Positions 10,750 to 21,469 of a DNA stretch of 64,000 nucleotides are shown piece by piece. The notes below the pieces were generated by a model. It ran no database searches and was not told the origin of the DNA. It saw only the letters and a program-made list of their open reading frames with translations. Origin of the DNA: Protula sp. h YS-2021. Its lineage: Eukaryota > Annelida > Polychaeta > Sabellida > Serpulidae. The position numbers and the translations under genes are program-made. Location: NCBI GenBank assembly GCA_949752745.1, contig OX457026.1, forward strand, positions 32,628,911 to 32,692,910, in the 5' to 3' direction. The stretch's first letter is position 1, and each line of letters starts with the position of its first letter.

Positions 10750-11880
10750 ACACACATAGAACGTACAAACACTATATATCTCCCCTTGGTCGGGAAGACA
10801 TAATTATGCGTGCTAATTGAAATCCGTTTGATTTTAGCTTTTTATGCATCCTTTATGCGTCTTTTTATGCGTCTTAATCCGGGAGGTAATTTCAGGTCCC
10901 AGTTTGCCGTGAGGATTTAAACGGCCACCTTGTTCAAGCCAGAAATATTACCACCAAATGCTGCTATCACGTAAAAGTGGCCATCATCCTCGTCCATTGT
11001 AAAAAATGCTAACTTACCACACTGAATATGTCTTTATTAATTTGTATTTTTTTTATTGTTGAAAACAGTAAAGTTTTTAATATTCACCATTTGAATGAAA
11101 GGGCTATATCGTGACTTAAGAATGTGTGATTTTATATACGTAATTCAATCTTTGGTTTTGAATATAGTCTTGCTCAACTAAGGTAGACATTTTCAAGCTT
11201 TGTGTTATGGCAAACAAAAGATTAAATTAAGTCTCAAAATAGTCGGGACGTGTGCTAGATCCTTTTTGGATATGCCAAAGTTTTATATAGATCAATTTGT
11301 GGTTACGATGTCAAGTCTGAAAATAACCATTTTAGACATTCAAATATGAAATGTTCTAAGAATGCGCAGTAGTCGAGATTCATTTTTCTATTCAACCGTA
11401 AATAAAAGAAACCTTGAAATTGGGCTAGTCTGATTTCTTTTCATGCAGCTGGATGAAAACAAATTGATATATCCCTTTTGTCTCCAATACTTTTCTATCA
11501 TATCCAACTCTTTTCTTTGCTTTTTAATATTTATCATAGGTATATCAAAACAAAATTTTTTGGCATCTCGATTAAATGAAAGTTGTTGTAAATTACGTTC
11601 AAACGATTAATGCAGGGCTATACAAAAATCTGAAATTGACGAAAAAGTACGTAAATATGATTCGTAAGTCATTAACTTTCGTGCAGTAAACCAGGAATCT
11701 CAAATAAAATTAGTGGTATCAAATTTTACTTATAATTTGATTAAAATTAGTATATTTTTATACAATGACTTGTTATAGCACAGGGATAGATACTTCCTAG
11801 AGCAATGTAACGATGAGAGCTGGAAGCGAAAGAGGAACGACAGGCGCATGTTATAATGCGCTCAAAGGGGCAAATTTATT
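10750..11880. other. Repeat-flank and gene-free stretch
   Basis: 10750-10830 holds CA repeats, AGAACGTACAAACAC (also at 63296) and a TCTCCCC / GGGAAGACATAATTATG phrase like the ends of short GTCCGTC-type elements. From 10830 to 11880 I see no gene. Confidence 0.45.
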
Positions 11881-12168
11881 GTAAACAAGGTGAACTCTCC
11901 CCAGTTCATGCTTTCTCAACAATAATTTTCGGACTTATCGAACCAAGATAACGACTTTTGAAATGAACTGACGCATTTTTTAAATTTTGATTTTCAAGCA
12001 ATTGAATGAAACAAACATTTATTTTTCTTTAAAAACTTTTTATAAATCATAAGCGTTTAATTTATTTCAGATCATGCAAACTCTTTCAATGTCTTTGATT
12101 TGATTGGACTAAAGATATTTTAGTCATTATTCGGTCGCCCGTATAACTCCCATCTCATGGTGATGTAA
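11880..12168 (-). pseudogene. 3' remnant of a second discoidin-gene duplicate
   Basis: Read on the minus strand, 12168-12121 encodes NYITMRWELYGRPNND then stop, the counterpart of the intact gene's IAMRWELYGRPLDD end at 18899. The following 3' UTR is recognisably similar to 18535-18899, including a TTTATT (AATAAA on the minus strand) at 12018-12023. The exon is cut off upstream exactly where BEL/Pao coding sequence begins at about 12170, so everything 5' of the last ~16 codons is missing. Confidence 0.78.
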
Positions 12169-12169
12169 T

Positions 12170-12822
12170 TATTCTAACTGAAGTAAAAAGAGCCAATACA
12201 TTGGCTACGGCTACCACTAGAGGTTTTGAGCTTGAACGTTTTGAACATTGTTCAAGTTGGCAGCGTCTTAAGAAGGCAGTTGCACTGTGCCTGCTGTTTA
12301 AAATGAAGTTAAAGTATCTAGTTCCACAACAAACATTTCCAATGACAGGTGTTGTAACAAAACAGCAAAAGCAGTCACTCTTTCATTCGTTTTCCTCGCA
12401 GGACTTATTAGAGGCTGAATTAGAGATATTAAAACTTGTCCAATTGAGCGCTTTTGAAAATGAACTTAAGGGTTTGAGAAACCGAAGTGTCATTAGAAAT
12501 GGTCCACTATATAACCTTGATTGCTTTATAGATACGAAGAGTATTATACGGATTGGTGGTAGGTTATCAAGGGCAAAGGTGCATGGACAGAAATCCGATT
12601 TTATTGCCAAAGACTGGCCATGTTACTTGCTTAATAACGCGTTGCTGTCACGAACAGATAAAGCATCAAGGGCGTGGAATGACACTAAACGAAATTCGTG
12701 GGCGAAGATTCTGGATTTTAGGTGGCAGTTCGGTTGTGTCGAGATGCATCTACTCCTGTATTCTTTGTCGACAAATTCGAGCATCTCTTGGCTCTCAGAA
12801 CATGTCTGACTTACCAACAGAT
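12170..12822 (+). pseudogene. pol: BEL/Pao retrotransposon pol, left part (pre-integrase and H2C2 region)
   Basis: The frame from about 12176 reads TEVKRANTLATATTRGFE, then FEHCSSWQRLKKAV, DLLEAELEILKLVQ and FIDTKSIIRIGGRLSRA, all typical of the segment before BEL/Pao integrase. A frameshift near 12590 moves to the next frame, which reads HEQIKHQGRGMTLNEIR, FWILGGSSVV and CILCRQIR: the HHCC zinc-binding region. The reverse transcriptase, protease and gag are absent, so the element is 5' truncated at the discoidin junction. Coding sequence breaks off after SDLPTD at 12822, where a LINE is inserted, and resumes at 16122. Confidence 0.88.
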
Positions 12823-15800
12823 TTTATTTTATTTTTTTTATTTATTCATCTTCATTTTTATAGCGCTTATTCTAAAATATAAGCTCTAAGCGGTTTACAA
12901 CAACAGAATATGCATTACTAATAACATTTCAAACTAAAATTTAATACAAATAATGGTACTATGACTAGAAATAGAGATATTCATTGACTAGTTACAGGCA
13001 AGTTGAAACAAATGAGACTTTAATTTCGTTCTAAACAATGGCCAATTATCACAGTATCTCAAGTCAATAGGAAGTTCATTCCACCATTGTGGTGCTTTAA
13101 TTTCAAAACAATTCTCTGCGAACTTAATTCTTGTAAAAGGAATTTTTAGTAACATTTTGTCTTCAGATCGAAGACTTCTTGCTGTTTTATAAAGTGAAAT
13201 AAGATCACATAAATAGGCTGGAGCAATACCACGAACACAACTAAAACAGATAACTAAAATTTTGAATCTTATACGAAATTGAATCGGTAACCAGTGTAAT
13301 TCCTTTCGAATGAGTGGTCGGTTCCCTCATTGCAACTCTTGCTACTAGTCTGGCGGCCGAATTTTGAATAACTTGAAGCTTGGATATGGAGGACTTGTTC
13401 GCACTAATCAATAAACCATTTGCATAATCCAAACGGCTAGTCACCAAGGCATGGATAAGAGTTTGTGTAGATTCTTTATCCAAGTATTTCCTAATGCGAG
13501 AAATGCTTCTTAAGTAATATGAAGCCGAAGAGCACTTAGCGGCTATAAATTTATCCATTGATAACTCGCTGTCAAATATAGCACCTAGGTTTTTAACCTG
13601 ATGTACACTTGGAAGTGACAGCTCGCCAACTTGGATGAAGACAGTGGGATATTTACAAAGATTGTAGCGAGAGCCCATAAGAACGACTTCTGATTTGTGA
13701 TCGTTGAGCTTTAGATAGTTGTGTTGCATCCAAAGCTTTATATCCGAGACACATGATTCAATGGGCTGTAACGACGAAATCATATTTTCCGACGGTTCTA
13801 TTGCCAAATAAATTTGGGTGTCGTCAGCGTAAAAATGGGCTTTGACCTCATGCCGGGAGGTGATATCATGTAGAGGGCCAACATACAACTTGAACAGTAT
13901 TGGGCCGATGCACTACCCTGAGGAACTCCTGTAGACAATATATGGCTAGCGGATGAAAGACCAGCAATTGACACAAACTGAGCGCGGTTTGCAGATACGA
14001 TCTAATCCATTGAAGGGCGTTGTTACGTATGCCATACCGGCAATCAAGGCGTTCCAGTAGGATCCCATGGTCAATTGTGTCAAACACTGAACTTAAGTCC
14101 AAAAGTAATAACACAACCAGTTTCTTTTTTCCTATTTCTGTCACCAAATCATTGTGCACTCGTAGAAGTGCAGTTTCGGTAGAATGATGACGTCTATAGG
14201 CTGACTGAAATGGATTGAGTAAGCTATTACTGTCCAGGTAAGTTTGAAGACGATTTGCTACAATTTTCTCAGTTAACTTTGATATAAAAGACAGGTTGGG
14301 CACTGGTCTGTAATTTTTGAGATTTTCTTTGTCGAGAGAAGCTTTTTCAGAAGGGGTCTTACTACAGCCTGCTTAAACTGATCGATTACTTTCGAGTTTG
14401 ACAAAGATAAGTTGACAATTTTGGTAATAGCCGGTGCTATTTCACTTTAACATTGTTTTAACAGTCTCGTCGGGATTGGATCTAATTCACAGCTTGCCGA
14501 ACTAGAGTCCGTTATTAACTTCACAGTTAGGCCTCAGTGGCGGGCTGGAAGACAGTTAGCGAAGACTGTGACACATTTCCAATTTCAGTTATTTCCTTGA
14601 TAGCACGAGAAACTGTCGAAGAACTTATATTCTCACGTATTTTTTGCAATTTTGTCAATGAAATATGTAGCAAAGGCATGAGGTAGTTGTTCTTGGGCAA
14701 TATCCAATGGTATGACTGGTTCTTCTTTCCAAAACAGAATTCCCTTCGCAGTTTCAAAGAGTCGTTTTTATAATCTTTGGACTCGCAGATTTTGGTGGAA
14801 TTGAATTTAGTTTTAGCCTCAGTCATCAAAAAGTTTATATATCTACATTGCTTTTCGTAATTAGTTTTGTCCGAATCATCTCCCGTTTTGTTCATTTTTT
14901 GTTCTAATCTACGCCTTACAGTTTTTTGACTTCGTAGAAATTGACCGTACCATTTGGTGTTTGGCCTAATTGTGATGGTCCTTTCCATTTCAGATGCATG
15001 GGTATCCAGAAGTGGTTTCAGAAGGGTATCATAACTTACTGCTGCATCATTTGGGGAGGTGTTGTCAAAAGTTAATTGAACAAGATCCTGTCTAAACGCC
15101 TCGAAGTCAATGTCCTTGATTTTTCTACTTTTGAAAGTTTTTGCTTCGTTGCTTACAGGTGGGGCAAATATATTGAACAGAATAGCGTAATGATCCCGAC
15201 ACACCAGTATTCACAAGTTGAAAGTGAGGGACGTAAGAGTTGTCAACTCGGGTAATCAACCAATCAAGACAGTGACCTGCCTGATGTGTAGGACTGTTAA
15301 TCAATTGAGTTAATCCAAATGACTGAAAAAGGTATTGTATATCCTGTACCATTGGAGCTTTTGGGTTATCCAAATGGATGTTGAAATCGCCACGCACAAC
15401 TAAATCACCACTTTGAGAGGCGAGATCACTAATGGTTTCACTGAATTCAGAAAGAAATTGGCTATTTGTGTATCCATTTGTTTGATTCGGTGGAGGTCGA
15501 TAGACTACAAGCAGACTGACCATTCTATTTGATAAATTGATATTGCAACTTAACTGTTCGAATGATTTGCACTTTCTTGTAACGAACTTGATTCTAAGAT
15601 TAGTTTTGTAAACTAAAAGAAGGCCACCACCAGAACCTTTCTCTCTTGATACATTTTGATACGTGTAGCCTTCAGGTACAATTTCACCAATAATATGAAT
15701 TTCATCTTCCTTAAACCAGGTTTCTACTGAGCCAAAAATGTCAAGACTATTCTCAATAATAAAATCTCTTAAATAGGTAGATTTGCTTCGAGAAGATCGG

Positions 15801-16117
15801 CAATTTAAAACGCACACTTTGAGTAATTCAGTTTTCTTCGAATTGAATCTTGGTGTTTTAATGATATTTGGTTCTCTATCTTGATCTACAACTTTTACTG
15901 GGCGTCTAGAAGAGGAAACGATTGTAGGAATAGGAGAAATGAAAATCAAATTATTTGCATTGGCTCCTCTAGAATACTGATTGCGTACTTTTAAATCATT
16001 GCGATCACTTATCCGTGCCTCTATTTGTGTACCTAGTTCTTGATCAATAGTGCTATCAAATTTATCCATTGTTCTATGTACGCATGAACTTGTCAATAGG
16101 AATAACCACAGAAGCAT
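12823..16117 (-). mobile_element. CR1/L2-like LINE inserted in the BEL/Pao integrase
   Basis: A minus-strand non-LTR element lies between two halves of one BEL/Pao reading frame. Its 3' end is at 12823 and carries an A-rich tail (T-rich on + at 12823-12848). Just upstream is the phrase TAAGCGCTATAAAAAT (minus strand), with a nearby GCTTAGAGC, a 3' UTR style common in L2/CR1-like LINEs. AGAT is found at both host junctions (12819-12822 and 16118-16121), either a very short target duplication or microhomology. The 5' end appears truncated: no ORF1 is present. Confidence 0.88.
12992..16069 (-). pseudogene. Degenerate LINE ORF2: AP endonuclease and reverse transcriptase
   Basis: Pieces in successive frames read in order on the minus strand. 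Endonuclease, 16069-15200: CVLNCRSSRSK, SVETWF, GGGLLL, VVYRPPP, VRGDFNIHLD. Linker, 15204-14527. RT part 1, 14303-13890: NPFQSAYRRHHSTETALLRV and DLSSVFDTIDHG. RT part 2, 13888-13241: FYADDTQIYLA with the catalytic YADD, then VKNLGAIFDSEL and LVTSRLDYANGLL. A final frame reads CVRGIAPAYLCDLISLY to stop at 12994-12992. At least four frameshifts or breaks separate these, so the copy is dead. Confidence 0.87.
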
Positions 16118-16968
16118 AGATAGGGTTGACACAAGTCCGCCCTTTACCTATTGCGCGGTGGATTATTTTGGCCCTTTCCTTATAAAGGAGAATCGTAGAG
16201 AAGTAAAGCGTTGGGGTATATTATATACCTGCCTATGCTATAGAGCTGTTCATATTGAGGTAGCTAGCTCGTTATAAACAAGAGCATTCATAAACTCACT
16301 TCGAAGATTTATCGCTACACGTGGTCCAATATCTGTTTACGCTCAGACCAGGGTACTAACTTTGTGGGTGCGAAAAAGGAGCTCAGGGAAGCTTTCCAAG
16401 AGATAGATAATGAGGCTGTTCGCAACTTTCTACTTCAAAATGATAGCGATTTCATTTTCAAGTTGAACCCTCCGTCTGCAAGCCATATGGGCTGCGTCTG
16501 GGAAAGGATGATACGAAGTGTAAGAAACATTAAACGTTATCCTCAGCATGGTAGTCAATTGGATGATGAATCTTTGCGTACTTATATGCATGAAATAGCA
16601 GTGATTTTGAACTCTCGTCCGTTAAGTGTAGAGCATATCAATGACTGCAATTATCCTGAAACATTAACCCAAAACCGCCTGCTTACAATGAAGACAAAAT
16701 TGATAGTTGTTCCTCCTGGAGACTTTCAAAGAAGTGACATTTATTCCGTAAAAAGGTGGAGACGCGTCCAATTTTTGGTTGGTCAGTTCTTTATACATGC
16801 ATCAAATGCAAAGTAGGTCTAAGTGGCAATGTAAAAAACGGAATTTTTTAAATAACGTTTGTTGTTGGTGTAAGACGTTTAGACGCAAAGGGAAAGCGGG
16901 TTGCACAATCAAGTTATTTTGTTCGTCCAGTCCAGAAATTAGTGTTGTTACTAGAAAGTGAAGTTTAG
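16118..16968 (+). pseudogene. pol: BEL/Pao retrotransposon pol, right part (integrase core and C-terminus)
   Basis: The frame resumes as RVDTSPPFTYCAVDYFGPF (first catalytic Asp), followed by YRAVHIEVASSL and a stop. After a frameshift near 16345 it reads LRSDQGTNFVGA (second Asp) and then ASHMGCVWERMIRSVRN (catalytic Glu), HGSQLDDESLRTYM and INSRPLS-like LNSRPLS. VKRWRRVQFLV follows, and after further shifts RPVQKLVLLLES before a stop near 16968. All three acidic residues are present, but stops and frameshifts make it non-functional. Confidence 0.88.
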
Positions 16969-17695
16969 TTTTTCTTCTGTTCACTGCATAATAACGAGGT
17001 GGATTCCCCGTCGGGAAGCCTTAGGTAATGTAAAATTGCAATTTCATGTCAAGTATATAATTAATATTCTGTTTTAATGTGTTTTGTAATAATCGACACA
17101 GTAATGCAATTGTAATTAAACGGTTGTGCTGTTTAGCTATGAAAATTAATGTGGTAATTTTGGGGAGCCATGTTACTGCAGATAGAAATAATTTTTTGAA
17201 AACCTGTTTTTATGTGTCACGGCATATCGTACCATACAGTCTTGGTATAAAACGGGAGTGTTCTCGCTCTCTTTTTCCTTGTGTCGCGAAAATGTAACAA
17301 CACTGAAGTGCTGTAGTTTACAGTAATAAAACCCTCAAACCACATGGAGATATGATTTTTGTAAAAAATTTAATAATGTGGACAGAAAATCTTACATTAA
17401 CCGGTAAGATCTATTACTGTGTTTATTATAACTTGAATTATGCTAAAATTTATGTATTTACTTGCTATCTGTTTTAAAACTGGCGAGGTTAATGGGCGAT
17501 AATTGGTGTTGACAGAAAAGTCTTTAACTTAAGGCTGCTTTCGTAGCTATGTTGCTTGCGTTAAATAACAAAGAACACACTTGGCAATAGCTTCAGGTTT
17601 TTTTAAACAAAGATGAGTATCCGTTATTCAGTGTGATTAGTTCTCTTATCGGTGTTATGAACATTTCGGGTTATTTGGGCTTCTTTCTCTTCGTG
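16969..17695 (+). mobile_element. Probable BEL/Pao 3' LTR region
   Basis: Directly downstream of the integrase end lies a non-coding ~700-base stretch with a TATA motif (TATAAAA, 17246-17252) and AATAAA near 17324, as expected in an LTR. Around 17694 the sequence reads TGGTGTTGGGCC then GGGAAGGGACTTT, which resembles a tRNA primer-binding site and the start of a leader. No 5' LTR survives on the left side, so the LTR borders cannot be fixed by comparison. Confidence 0.45.
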
Positions 17696-18100
17696 GTGTT
17701 GGGCCTGCGAAATGGGAAGGGACTTTAACATAGGTGAGCAGATATATTTTTGTTTTGTATTTATATAAATAGGCAATGTATTGCAGCTGCCTGGTTGATA
17801 TATAATGTTGGTATTTTATGATGTTGAGTTCAGATGATTTATTCATACGGCATCAAATTGTCTTCATAAATTTATTGAAACTATGGTTATTTTGAAAGGT
17901 ATTGAATTATTATTAATTTAATTTGGTGGTGAATGCATGTAGTGAGAAACAATGTTGCATTGCATGTATTTATTGTCTTGTATTTTTTTATTTTCATACA
18001 GTTCCACCGTTTTGTGAAATAAACGTTTGCATCGATAGAAAACCTCCTTCTTTTGTTGGTCCGTCCATCACACTCGTCTCTCACATCCTCCCGCCACATG
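17696..18100. other. Gene-free stretch after the BEL/Pao remnant
   Basis: AT-rich sequence possibly continuing as retroelement leader; AATAAA at about 18019. Nothing else recognised. Confidence 0.35.
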
Positions 18101-18540
18101 CCGTTATAATGACGGTATGATAGACAGATGGTAAAAATGCCGCCTAGGGGGGTCTGACGTCATTATGACGCTATGATAGACAGATGGTAGAAGTGCAGCC
18201 TTGGGGGTCGGGGGTCGGACGTCATTATGAATGTATGATAGACAGATGGTAGAAGTGTTGCCCATGGGTGGGATCGAAACACCAATCTTCCGCCCACGAA
18301 TGCCATGCTTTACCAGGTGAGCTACTCGAGACGTAAGGATAATGTTCTGGAAAACATTCATCATATAGGGTTAGGTAACATGACCGATGATGATTGACAG
18401 GTCACGTGTCTAATGACGTCACGATGATTGGCAGTGGCTTGGAACTCTTGTTAGGGCTAGGGTTATGCCCCTAGGGGGGTGATTGACTGAATGATTGAGT
18501 GCAGTGGAACCCCCGTTTTCCAACTACTGTTATCCTGCAT
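18100..18540. repeat. GTATGATAGACAGATGG repeat block ending in GTGCAGTGGAACCCCC
   Basis: ATGATAGACAGATGGTA recurs three times (about 18117, 18173, 18237), each associated with GACGTCATTATGA. The block closes with GGTCACGTG, TGACGTCA and GTGCAGTGGAACCCCC followed by TTTTCCAACTACT. The block at 3085-3440 has the same components in the same order. Confidence 0.75.
18262..18345 (-). repeat. tRNA-like sequence, probable SINE head or tRNA pseudogene
   Basis: On the minus strand it reads TAGCTCACCTGGTAAAGC, close to an A box with D-arm, then about 30 bases later GGTGTTTCGATCCCACC, a plausible T-arm with a GGTG/CACC stem and B box. The anticodon stem pairs poorly and the acceptor stem is not closed. 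I therefore call it tRNA-derived, not a functional tRNA gene. Confidence 0.5.
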
Positions 18541-18800
18541 TGTTTAAATGTTTATATCAAAACAAATCATTTCGACTTACCGCACCAAAGTAACGACTTA
18601 AAAAAAACTGATGCACATTTTTAAGTTTTTATTTTCAAACCATTGCATGAGCGAGACAACTTTAATATTTAGCATTCTCATTTCCTTTAGTGTCTTGTTT
18701 TCAAAACTAATGTGTAAAGTTGATCCTACAAAATCTTCTGACCTCTGTTTGAGACTACAACCGGCCGTACGTATCAAAGACTTTTTAAAAATTCAAAAAT

Positions 18801-18844
18801 TTTATTGATTCCAATTCTGTTTAAACATTCCACAAACATTTATT
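18801..18844 (-). promoter_or_regulatory. Poly(A) signals of the discoidin-domain gene
   Basis: TTTATT on the + strand at 18839-18844 and 18801-18806 reads AATAAA on the gene strand, 55 to 98 bases after the stop. The first has a counterpart in the broken copy at 12018-12023. Confidence 0.5.
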
Positions 18845-18898
18845 TTACATCATACAATTTTTTTCAATGTTCTTTAATTAGATTGACTATAGATATCT

Positions 18899-20888
18899 TC
18901 AGTCATCCAGAGGTCGCCCGTACAACTCCCATCTCATGGCGATATTTCTATACCAACTTGTTGGGTGAATCTGCACTATGCGAGCAATAATAGGCTCTGG
19001 TAACTGATGGACAACCACCGTATTCTGATCCACATTTCCGCCAAACTCAATTTCATCAGAATCCTTATTCAGCAACTTCTGTGTATCACCTTTTTTCTTC
19101 TTCTTATATCTCAAATGGAATCCTGTGACATAGTAAGACTGGTCCCCCCTTCCTTGTATTGCTACTTTATCAATGACGTGCTTTTTCAACAGGTCCGCCT
19201 CAATATATTGGTCTGTGTCAGTTAAGTCGGTCATCCATCCTGATATATGCTGCCCGCTCACAGCAGGGGTGTGAAGCCGAGAGTGATGTGCCTGGGCGCT
19301 ATCTCCGGAGTGTTTATAGCTTGATGACGTCAGAGAAGAGTCGCCAAGGGCATAGAGTAAAGGGCGATATTGGCAGCCATAGACATCTACAAACGGATAA
19401 ACAGCTTTCAATGACACATACATTGAAATCCAATATCAGCAAATAAGGCAGGTCCCTGCTTTGCAACATTTCAAACAAGTCTTGCAGTTCAATTATGCTG
19501 GATGGTTTTGAAAAAACTTCTATCAGTGTAAAGTTTAAAAATTATTTTAAAGGCATTTTAGAAACTTAAATGAGTTAAAATCAAATCGCGCAATCAGTCA
19601 TAACGAATATTGCTTAAACGCTATTGATGCTATATTTTATGTGTATGTCAGAGTGAATGTTTCAAACCAGTGACTTTGAATCGCAAAAATTCTAGTGACT
19701 TAGCAAAGGCTCTAAAATTTGACAGATTCACTGAAATGAGTTTGAATAGAACGATTATATATAATTCGATTGGCAAAATATTGCCATGTATTTAATTTTT
19801 TTGTACGCTCTTTACTTAAAAAGTTTCAATTAAGCTAATGCAAAAATTCAAATAAGGCTTTTCAAAGACACGTTAGCTGCGAAAATTAAATTTTACGGCT
19901 CCAACAAAACAAGTCTGAATGAAAAATATCGCACGTACTCAAAATGTCTTAACATAAGTACTCGCTATTACGTCACCGACGAGCTAAAATAAGCCAGGTG
20001 AGTACGACCTAAAAGTTACTCCCTCAGCGGTCGAGCTAACAGCCTTTCATATTTTTCTGGTGAGTAGAACTCAGTCATCCTATAATATTATCAAGTAGAG
20101 CCTTTAAGAGTAAGGCACTTCACTGATGTTTAACCCTGACTCTGTTATAACATAATCACAAGACCCCACAAGAAACCTGCATTAAAGGCAATTTAAAATA
20201 ACTCAAAACTTAATTGTAACATAACAGTGATAATGCTATAAAATCCATTACAAGCCAAAGTATTTTTTCATTCTGCAAGTATTTTGATAAAAAGGTTCAA
20301 CAGAAAACTGAAATATGGGTAGAAAATAAAAGCAACAATTGCACTTCTTGAACGAAGAATTAATATCATAGCAGTCCAGAGAATTTCACTTAACCCCACG
20401 TTATTATTCGTCGATATGCTTACATGGCCGTCCAGGGCAATGTTATGAACTGACTTTAAAAAAACGCTATTTTAATTACAAAAGGATTGCCATCAGTGCC
20501 TTGAAAAGGACCATTGTTTAGTTATATTCAAGCTTCTCTTGCAAAACCAACAGGAATCAATGCGTATTACACAAGTAAGAAAAGAAATTAATCACACTCG
20601 ATACATTCAAACTCATTTAAGTAAACTTTAAAATTATAGAGCCCAAAACCAGTTCATCTATTATTTTAGCTAACTTACAAAGTCACACAATGTTATGGTG
20701 AAAATTTTAAGTTACTTGTTGGATAAACAAATATATCAAATATTGCACCATTTTCCATGTTCAAGTTCTTTAAACCCAAATTGTTTATTAATTGTTATGT
20801 TGTTCGGAGTGTTTATGAACACGCGCAATACACAAATGAAATATTTTTCAAATTTACCTGGTGTATTGTCTGGGACTGTTTCTGCCAT
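18899..20888 (-). CDS. Small F5/8 type C (discoidin) domain protein, two exons
   Basis: Exon 1 is 20888-20858 (MAETVPDNTP plus one base), with donor CCAG|GTAAAT. Exon 2 is 19386-18899, with acceptor TTTGTAG at 19387-19393. The phase-1 junction makes Asp and the frame continues as VYGCQYRPLLYALG. Together they give 172 codons plus TGA. The body is one discoidin domain: the N-terminal C-x-LG region, QYIEADL, IDKVAIQGRGD, VTGFHLRY, FGGNVDQNTVV, PIIARIVQIHPTSWY and final MRWELYG. Such domains bind carbohydrate or phospholipid. No signal peptide is evident, so an intracellular discoidin-like lectin is one option; an alternative upstream exon could change that. A KKKKK insert sits at about residue 105. 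Two truncated duplicates lie at 5466-7900 and 11880-12168, and the promoter is shared with the first. Confidence 0.8.
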
Positions 20889-21390
20889 TTCTATCTAAGT
20901 CCAAATAAATTATTGCAAGTATGTTACTGCTATATCTTCAGGTGTTGTTCTTGCACAGACACACGATTAGGTCTGGTTACCTGCACTAGAGCCCTCGCAT
21001 ATATAAACGTTCCCCCACAAAAATGAATATGTTTCATACACGTCACTGTGGCTCTAGAAGATCCGGTTCTTTTCTTTTCTGTTTGTCAAGTGCCTCAGAT
21101 TACTATATGTTAAGGTCTGTTATATGTTTTACTCATTTATTGAATATAGATAAACAGCCACCAAGCTAAATAAAAAAGATCCGGTTCTTCACATCCAGAA
21201 TTATAATTCTTCATCTTATAATTCATATATAGAACCAGCATTTAGTTTGCTAAATGCCTCAGATTAATGTGTGTCATGGTCTTTGTTAAATTTTTTACTC
21301 TTTCATTGTGACTGGATAGAGTGCTAGAATATTTACTTTCCACTTAATTTAAATCTTTGATATTGGCACAGTGTGAGTTTCTATCCGGGT
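19428..21390. repeat. Segmental duplicate of 5466-7900
   Basis: Intron, exon 1, promoter and upstream flank of the discoidin gene match 5466-7108 and 7775-7900 in direct orientation. The ~660 bases at 7109-7774 have no counterpart here; instead 21054-21265 has AGATCCGGTTCTT repeated near 21058 and 21177 (a third copy lies at 21448). Confidence 0.85.
20999..21007 (-). promoter_or_regulatory. TATA box of the discoidin-domain gene
   Basis: The minus strand reads GTTTATATATGCGAGGGC here, about 115 bases upstream of the ATG at 20888. That would put a start site near 20970 and leave a ~85-base 5' UTR. The element and its ~90-base surroundings are nearly unchanged in the duplicate at 7018-7108, more so than the adjacent intron, which supports function. 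Confidence 0.6.
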
Positions 21391-21469
21391 GAATAGTTTA
21401 ATACAATAATTACAAAATATTCTTAAACCTATCAGTTAAGTAGGTAAAGATCCGGTTCCTTACGCACAT

